DNA from: Cyclostephanos tholiformis
Lineage: Eukaryota > Bacillariophyta > Thalassiosirophyceae > Thalassiosirales > Thalassiosiraceae
Assembly (NCBI GenBank): GCA_036939975.1
Contig: JALLPB010000649.1
Coordinates: 1 to 13,924 of the forward strand
Direction: 5' to 3'
Length of the DNA stretch: 13,924 nt
Part shown: in pieces, positions 8,131 to 13,924 of the stretch
Position numbering within the stretch: position 1 is the first letter of the stretch
Layout: every line of letters begins with the position of its first letter
The notes under the pieces: model-generated
Databases searched by the model: none
What the model was told of the DNA's origin: nothing
The model's input: only the letters and a program-made list of their open reading frames with translations
Made by a program: the position numbers and the translations under genes

Positions 8131-11100
8131 ATGGTTACGCCAGTTACAGCGGAGGTGGGACTCGGTGGGGGCGGACGTTCCGCCCCCCGTCGCAAGACGA
8201 GCAGGCCCGGGCGGTACAGTAGCGACAACGACAACGACGATACCGTCGGTGTATCGGCCGCCACGACGAGGTCCGTCGCCGTCCCCTCCGCCTCGTCGAC
8301 GAAGCGCCCCCTCGCGGCGTGGAAGGTCAAGGTCGAGGCGGGGTCCGGAGGTGCCAACGAAGGAATGATCGGGGAGGGGTCGACGTCGGGGGAGAAGACG
8401 ACGCATCCCCCTCCCCCGACGCGCTCGAGCGGTAGGATCAGAATCAAGCTGCATAATGACAACGGTGGAGGCGGTGGCGGCGAAGATCGCGGTGAGGAAG
8501 CGGAGGAAGACGACGACGGGGTGGGCGTCGAGCCCTCCGCGCCAACGCGTGGGCGGCTCGACAATGGCGTCGCTGCCCTGATGAACGTCGTCGTCGCCAC
8601 CGCCGCAGACGAAGACGTAGACGACGACGAGGAGGAGGGCGAGGGAGGAGGGACGGTAAGAAAAATCCGAATCACGTTGGACGATCCCAACATCTCGGAT
8701 TCCCCCGTCGGCAAGACCGTCAGGGTCCGCGTCGTCATGAACGACGACCCCTCCTCGTCGGTCCCGCCGCCGACGGATCCCACCCCCCCCCTGTACGCCG
8801 TGATGGAAGTCGTCGTCCTTCGAACGAAGGGGGTCGATGTGGCGTCACGCAAGGACGACGACGACGTTGATGGAGGTCTCGGGGCGGTTGACGTCGACGC
8901 GACGGAGGAGGGCGGCGACGACGCTCGTCGAGAAGAAGTTGAACGAGCGACGACCGCGGGGGAGGAGGGGCTGGGGTCGATCGATGAAGGACTGGTCGAC
9001 GCGGGGGAGGCCGCTGATGCCGCGAAGGACATCGCGGTGGAGGTGGAGGACGTCAAGGGGGAGTCGGTTGCCGGGGAGGCGTCATCGTCGTCGTCGTCGT
9101 CCGCCAACGGCAACAACTCCAACGCCGCCGACGACGCCGATCTCTTGCCGGGATCGTCCCCCGGCAACGAGCAGCGGCCGTCCAAATCGCTCTCCAGGGG
9201 CAAGTACTGCGCCCACGAATCCTGCACGAGGTACCGGCAGACGGGGTGCTACGGGTACTGTTTGACGCATCGCCACCTCTCTGATCCGATGGTGCACGCC
9301 CACCGTCGCGAGGCGGCGAACGCCCAGAGCTTTGAGAAGAAGCGCTTGATGAAGAATAGGAGCAACCTTTGCAAGTGGCCGGATTGTCTCAAGTACATAC
9401 AAAGCAATTGCCACGGGTACTGCCTTACCCACGTCAAGTATGCCGATTACATGGGCAGCGGCGGGACCAACGAGGGGGAGTTCTATGGTGGGGGAGGGAT
9501 GGGGGGGGAGGGGGACCCCGCGGACTACTACGACGACGATCTGCTGTACGAGATCACGAAGGTCAGGGTGCGGGTACAGCAACGATTGCAGAACGGTTTC
9601 TGCAGGGCCATCCTACCGATGGAATTACGGGACAAGTGGGGATTCATTCGCGGCGGCGGCGACGAGGAGGAGGAATACGGCACCAATTTGGGAATGCCGG
9701 ACGGCAACGATGATGAATACGACGAACATCATGGGGATGAAGGGAGGGGGGGGATCGGCGTCGTGGTGGGAGAGGAGGAGGACGTGCTCCCTTCCGCCCC
9801 GTCTGCCGATGCCACCGCTTCTGTGCCCGCAATGGACGAAGATGACGTGCCCCCAAAAGTAGGCGTGGAAGACGAAGCCGACGCCGACACCGACGACGCC
9901 GCGGCGAGATTACTAAGGAGGAAGTTACACGACGACATGCTCGACTTTGCCGTCTCATCCACATCGATCAAGAAATTCAATGGCAGCCTGAAGTGCCGGG
10001 CCGTGTCCTGTCCAAAGAACTGCCAGGGGAATTCCGACGGCTTCTGTCGGGCACATCACAATCAGTACCTGATATGCACGGGACAGTGCGAATCATGGGT
10101 GTGCGTGTGCGGGAACAAGATTGTAGACTTCATGGCAAGATGTGGCACCTGTCATCGTTGGAGGGGGGGGAAGCATCCCCTGTCGTCGATGCCCTCCGCC
10201 GGGAAGAAGTTGAAGAACAATGCCGGCGACGCCGTTGAGATGCCGCTGACCTACGTGCCCCCAGACGCGGACGTGCAAATCTCCGAGACGCAACTCACAA
10301 ATAGCATCGGTCGATCGCTCTGCAAGGTTATTGGGTGCGGAAAGCTGGACCAGTCCTACAACGACGGGTTCTGTCGCATGCATTTCAACATGTTCGCCGT
10401 GCTAGATGCGGAGGGGGATGATGCCGACCTCGAGAGTTGGATCTGCGTGTGTGGTCAAACGATTCGTGGGAGCCAGAAGCGATGCGGAAATTGTAATAAG
10501 GTAAAGTTGCTTTTAGAATGTTTGGCCGAGGATCATTTCACTATGTCGTCGTGCACCTTGGTTCGCGTCGCGGCGTCCTTTCGCCTCATTCTATTTTGTA
10601 TACTGCTTATTTTCTGTGACATTTATCAAACAGTGGAAGGGGGGTAAACGCGAGCCGTACGAAATTAACAAGGGCAATGGGTTATCCGAAGAGAATATCA
10701 TTTATGATGAGAACAACGGTGAGCCATGGACATGCGACTGCGGCAACGTTGTACCAGGCAACAAATCTCGATGTGGAGGTTGTCACCATTGGCGAGGAGG
10801 CAGGCGCCAAGGAGGGTGGAAGTTGGGGTCTATCGGAAGAGAGTACGACAGTGACGATGGCGTTGATAGGACTCAGGACTGGACATGTTGCGACGCGATC
10901 ATTCCCGCACAGCAAACTCGCTGCGGAAAGTGCAATGGCTGGAGAGGAGGAAAGCGCATCGCTGGTGGGGCGTCGATGGCTATGGCTGTGCCCTCAAATC
11001 TTCCTCCTTGGCTGTGCATTAAGTGTCACATATCCAACCCGGGGAATAAGAGGAGATGCGGAGGTTGTCTGACTTGGAAATCTTCTGTGCAAAATATCAA

Positions 11101-11767
11101 ATCGTCCAAGCCGTCAAAGCCAAAGGCGACCTTCGGTAGTGTCGACATCATGGGCGAGGGGAGTTCAACGTCTGGAGGTCACTGGCAATGTAAGAAGTGC
11201 AATTTTGACAACTTCGCGTCGGAGCTCGAGTGCTTTGTCTGTCAAACCACGAGGCCCAACTATCAATGGCACAAGAATCAGCAGATTGTTAGTTCTTCTA
11301 CCCCAACAGCGACGGTCCAACATGGAACAGGCCAGGCGGCAGCGTCTGCAGTGGTGACAGTCACACCGCAGCCTTACAAATCAGTCGCATCTGCCTCTCC
11401 CGCGGCAGTTACTGCTTTTACAAGCCAATTACCTGCCACGGGCGGTAACCTTATTCTTTCTGTCACAACACAGGGTGTAACGAGCACCATCGACCAGGGC
11501 AAAAATATATTAACTTCAACTCATTCTGTGGCATCAGCTGCGCCCATCACCGGTAACTGTGGAAATGGAGCCGTATCTATCAGCCGTCTGCCGGACGCTC
11601 TGAACTACTATGGGACTTACGATGAAGGTCTAGAGTACCCCTACATCAGTATTCACTATGACTTCAATAGGGCGTACTATCATAATCATGATTACACATA
11701 CCTAAATGCTTGCGCATCCAGGACCAGTTGTGTCAGCAGCGATTCTCTCAGCGGAGAATGTAAATAA
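8131..11767 (+). CDS. large two-exon protein with ten predicted zinc-binding modules (WRKY19-like Cx4Cx11CxxH and RanBP2-like WxC)
   Basis: Exon 1 is 8131-10500 and exon 2 is 10634-11767, giving about 1167 residues. The start is fixed by an in-frame TAA one codon further back and a good AAAAATGG context. Residues 1-355 are acidic, Gly/Ser-rich low complexity. Four identical-spacing modules C-x4-C-x11-C-x2-H lie at 360-380, 414-434, 622-642 and 731-751. Six tryptophan-led Cys4 modules lie at W656, W770, W822, W873, W916 and W974. The first three are WxCxC-x10-CxxC, usually followed by W(R/K)GG(K/R). The fourth is irregular (Cys-Cys at 875-876). The last two have the ordinary RanBP2 spacing WxCxxC-x10-CxxC, and the last ends in TTRPN. 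From about residue 1005 the tail is Ser/Thr/Ala-rich. A basic patch, KKRLMKNR, lies near 403-410. RanBP2 fingers bind RNA or ubiquitin in other proteins; a nucleic-acid or protein-binding role here is inference. I know no named homologue. Confidence 0.88.
10501..10633 (+). other. intron of the zinc-module gene
   Basis: The donor GTAAAGTTGC directly follows codon AAG (Lys790), and the acceptor TCAAACAG directly precedes TGG (Trp791). Splicing removes 133 bases in phase 0 and joins RCGNCNK to WKGGKRE, matching the CxxC-xx-W(R/K)GG(K/R) pattern of the other modules. There is no in-frame stop inside the intron, so a retained copy would read on to a stop at 10645-10647. Confidence 0.88.
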
Positions 11768-12373
11768 GGTGCAGCTTGGCAACTCTTCATTCACCAAATG
11801 GCGACAACTATGACTCAAGCTGATGAAACAAGGATGCAGAGAAAGTCACAGCCACCAAATCATCTATCCTCTCCTAGTTCAGCGAACACGTTTGGTATCT
11901 CACAAGTGTACAATAACATTATGAATCGTTTGTGACCCAAACCTAAATCATTTATTTATCAAGAGTAACTTTGGGTAAACGGCACCCTATATTTCTTTAC
12001 GCTGGCAGCAAATATTTGCCTTTACTTTTCCTGCTCTTGGGCAGGATTGAAATTAGGACGAGTTGGGTGTTGGCTTTATTCGTCTTGGGCGACACCACTC
12101 GCCTGTTAGCACAATTCACTTAGATAGATTCATAAGTAATTGAGGAAGTTTAGTATCATTTCACATGCATGTCAACTTCAACAATTTACAATTTCTGAGC
12201 TGTAAATGGCCACCATAAAAAACACCCTTTTAATGGCGCTTATCGTTCGTTCATCCGTTCTTTCATTCATTCATTCATTCATTCATCTGTTCATTTTCCC
12301 TCCCTCTTGCACTTTCTCTCCCTCTCTCACTTTCTCTCTCTCCCTTTATTCCATTAGATAACAAGAATGGTAA
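11768..12373. other. convergent 3' flanks of the zinc-module and NadA genes
   Basis: The two genes end tail to tail 606 bases apart. The stretch is AT-richer than either gene. It holds TTCA repeats and a long CT-rich tract (about 12296-12350) close to the end of the NadA gene. I see no further gene or RNA. Confidence 0.55.
12262..12285 (+). repeat. (TTCA)6 microsatellite
   Basis: Six clean tandem copies of TTCA, with related TTCG/TTCA units on the left (from about 12245) and TTCATCTG on the right. It lies in the probable 3' flank of the NadA gene. Confidence 0.9.
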
Positions 12374-13924
12374 TCATTGAGGGGACATTCTACCGGCACG
12401 CTCCACCCGCTCAACCAGTTCCTTGCTGAGCATCCTCCCCTTCATGAATTCCCTCATGTAAACGATCGGCTCAGTCCCGAGCTCAATGGCGTCCCTCCCG
12501 TTTATGTACTTTCCCGATAGTCGATTCGGTGGCAGATGTTCCGACAGTCGAAGCTCGTCCCTCGCATTACTCGACGACGACGACGACGATGACGACATGC
12601 GCAACCTCCCGATCATGTCAATTAAATCGTGCACCGCGTCGAGGTCGTTCATCTTCATGAATGGGCAGGTGGCGCAACCGCCGGCGGCGGAGCATCCCTC
12701 CCCCCCGGCGGAGCCCGGCACCACCCCCAACGCATTGGTCGTGGACGCGATCGCGGTCGACATGCCCAAGTCGTCGTCATCGTCGTCGACGCCCATAACG
12801 GCCTCGGACGAGACCGGGAACACGATCTCGGCCTCCAAGTCACGACATCCGCTCGATTCGAGTATGTCCTGCACGCTGCGCACTATGGACGTTACCATCC
12901 CCGCCTCCGTGCCGAGTATGAACCTCAGCCGCCTCCTCCCCGTCGGCGTCGTCGTAGTCATTATGGTCCCTCCCCCGTCCTCCCCCCCCACGTCCTCACG
13001 GGAGTGGGGGGCGGACGCGGCGGCCTCCCCGACCTTGCGCTCGATGAAGTTCAATATGTTCGACGTGCTCCCCACCACGCCCATGTCGTCGTGGCTCCTC
13101 CTTAGCGCGATTTGGAACATCTCCCCCGGCACCTCGAGGTGGGCGGTAACGTACGCGTCCGGATAATCCCTAATGACGGCATCGACGACGCTCGATCCGA
13201 ACATGTGATGCACGACGCAATTTCCGTGGGGATATACGACGATGTTATCCCGGAGCATGCGCAACGTCGATCGGTCGTGTTCGGGATGCATCTCGTCCCT
13301 TATCCTCTCGTCGGACCAATCCGACGACTCCAGTACCGCATCGAGGAGCGATATCAGGTTCTCCCCCATGTACGTGTCCGGTCCGTAACAAACGCGAAGC
13401 ACGTCCGGACCGAGCTGCGAACTGGCCTGCAATATCGTTTGTAGGACGTTGCTCGACGTGCACGTGATCGTGGGCATCAGGCTCGAGCTCACGGCCTTCG
13501 TTTCGAGGCTCGTGTTGATGTATATCACGTGCAGGGATTTCTTCCCCAGGGTACGTCCGTCGTTCGCGCACTTGACGAGCCACGCCCGATATCCATCCGA
13601 CTCGGCGCTCTCGGCGAGGCTGCACCCTATCCCGCGGGACGCGGCGCGATATACAGGCACGTGTCCGTGTCCGTTCCGTCCCATGATGGCCATGACGGAT
13701 TCGGACATGAAGTCGACGCCCAGGCATATGATCGACGATGCGGAATTGTATTCGCACATTCGGACGGCGTCATCGCCCATCTTGAGGGAATCGGCGATGG
13801 TCACCACGGGATATTCGGGTACCCTCCTCCTCCCGCCCCCCCCCCCACCCATTATCGAGTCGGTCGTACCCTCCCCCCTCGTCCCCCCCCCATCCCCATC
13901 CCCATCCCCATCCCCATCCCCATC
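12374..13924 (-). CDS. nadA: quinolinate synthase, NadA domain (5' end cut by window edge)
   Basis: NadA condenses iminoaspartate with dihydroxyacetone phosphate to quinolinate in de novo NAD synthesis, using a [4Fe-4S] cluster. Counting from the ATG at 13852-13850, the frame shows ADSLKMGD (20-27), LGVDFMSES (44-52), YINTSLETKA (111-120), CTSSN (131-135), YGPDTYMGEN (156-165), GNCVVHHMFG (210-219), AHLEVPGEMF (237-246), GSTSNIL (261-267), LGTEAGMVTS (313-322) and GEGC...CATCPFMKMN (385-402). The three expected cluster ligands are present as C131, C212 and C396, with active-site H238 and E240. The pattern resembles plant plastid quinolinate synthase, from memory, in which a SufE domain precedes NadA. 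The ATG lies well inside the domain, and the frame stays open without a stop to the window edge, so the real start is probably upstream. Insertions include DDDDDD (356-361) and a nine-Ser run (420-428). Plastid targeting cannot be judged here. Confidence 0.93.
   Translation of the reverse strand, partial: DGDGDGDGDGDGGGTRGEGTTDSIMGGGGGGRRRVPEYPVVTIADSLKMGDDAVRMCEYNSASSIICLGVDFMSESVMAIMGRNGHGHVPVYRAASRGIGCSLAESAESDGYRAWLVKCANDGRTLGKKSLHVIYINTSLETKAVSSSLMPTITCTSSNVLQTILQASSQLGPDVLRVCYGPDTYMGENLISLLDAVLESSDWSDERIRDEMHPEHDRSTLRMLRDNIVVYPHGNCVVHHMFGSSVVDAVIRDYPDAYVTAHLEVPGEMFQIALRRSHDDMGVVGSTSNILNFIERKVGEAAASAPHSREDVGGEDGGGTIMTTTTPTGRRRLRFILGTEAGMVTSIVRSVQDILESSGCRDLEAEIVFPVSSEAVMGVDDDDDDLGMSTAIASTTNALGVVPGSAGGEGCSAAGGCATCPFMKMNDLDAVHDLIDMIGRLRMSSSSSSSSSNARDELRLSEHLPPNRLSGKYINGRDAIELGTEPIVYMREFMKGRMLSKELVERVERAGRMSPQ
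13890..13924 (-). repeat. GGGGAT hexamer repeat, coding for Asp-Gly repeats
   Basis: The plus strand shows almost six copies of CCCCAT running off the window end. On the minus strand and in the NadA frame these are GGG-GAT, giving alternating Gly and Asp, followed by a Gly-rich segment and then the conserved NadA start. The repeat may continue beyond the window, and repeats like this are often mis-sized in assemblies. It could alternatively lie in an intron. Confidence 0.8.

Noticed and set aside
8124..9227. Long minus-strand open frame of 367 codons opposite the zinc-module gene
   Set aside because: Its product is Ser/Thr/Pro simple sequence, the mirror of Asp/Val/Gly codons on the plus strand. 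The plus frame has the conserved modules downstream.
10501..10647. Reading exon 1 straight through to the stop at 10647 as an 838-residue protein
   Set aside because: The module pattern breaks at 10500 and resumes exactly at 10634 with good GT-AG signals, so splicing is the better model. The read-through is kept only as a possible retained form.
12486..13166. Plus-strand open frame of 226 codons opposite NadA, and the minus-strand frame at 13245-13757
   Set aside because: Both are shadows of the GC-rich NadA frame and contain no family motifs.

Overview
The window looks like nuclear DNA of a diatom, probably a centric one. The evidence is a decayed Ty1/copia pol of the kind common in diatoms, a quinolinate synthase closer in its motifs to the plant type than to the usual bacterial type, short GT-AG introns, and long acidic or Ser/Gly low-complexity inserts inside otherwise conserved proteins. 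The assignment is inference from remembered families; no search was run.

Layout, left to right. (1) 2-2473: the 3' half of a Ty1/copia polyprotein (end of integrase, reverse transcriptase, RNase H), broken by a frameshift, a large internal RNase H deletion and two TGA codons, followed by a possible short 3' LTR. (2) About 3225-3975: a broken copy of a lipocalin-like domain gene that still carries a recognisable 178-bp GT-AG intron. (3) 3976-6655: AT-rich DNA with no recognised gene, containing one long stretch with few stops that may be another decayed reading frame. (4) 6656-6728, minus strand: a tRNA-Ala(AGC) with a Pol III T-run just downstream. (5) 6729-8130: intergenic DNA with dispersed TAACCCT motifs, then the 5' flank of the main gene. 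(6) 8131-11767: a two-exon gene for a protein of about 1167 residues carrying ten small predicted zinc-binding modules of two kinds, arranged partly as alternating pairs. (7) 11768-12373: convergent 3' flanks with a TTCA microsatellite. (8) 12374-13924, minus strand: the NadA domain of quinolinate synthase, cut at its 5' end by the window edge inside a GGGGAT hexamer repeat that would encode Asp-Gly repeats.

Base composition is a mosaic. The two intact genes on the right are GC-rich with strong GAC/GTC/TCG use, which throws long false ORFs on the opposite strand. The left and centre are AT-richer and hold relics. The intact genes do not form a pathway: NadA belongs to de novo NAD synthesis, and the zinc-finger protein is probably a nucleic-acid-binding or protein-binding factor of unknown role. 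The most distinctive item is the zinc-module protein; the best hidden item is the lipocalin-like relic, which only appears when an intron and several frame changes are allowed.
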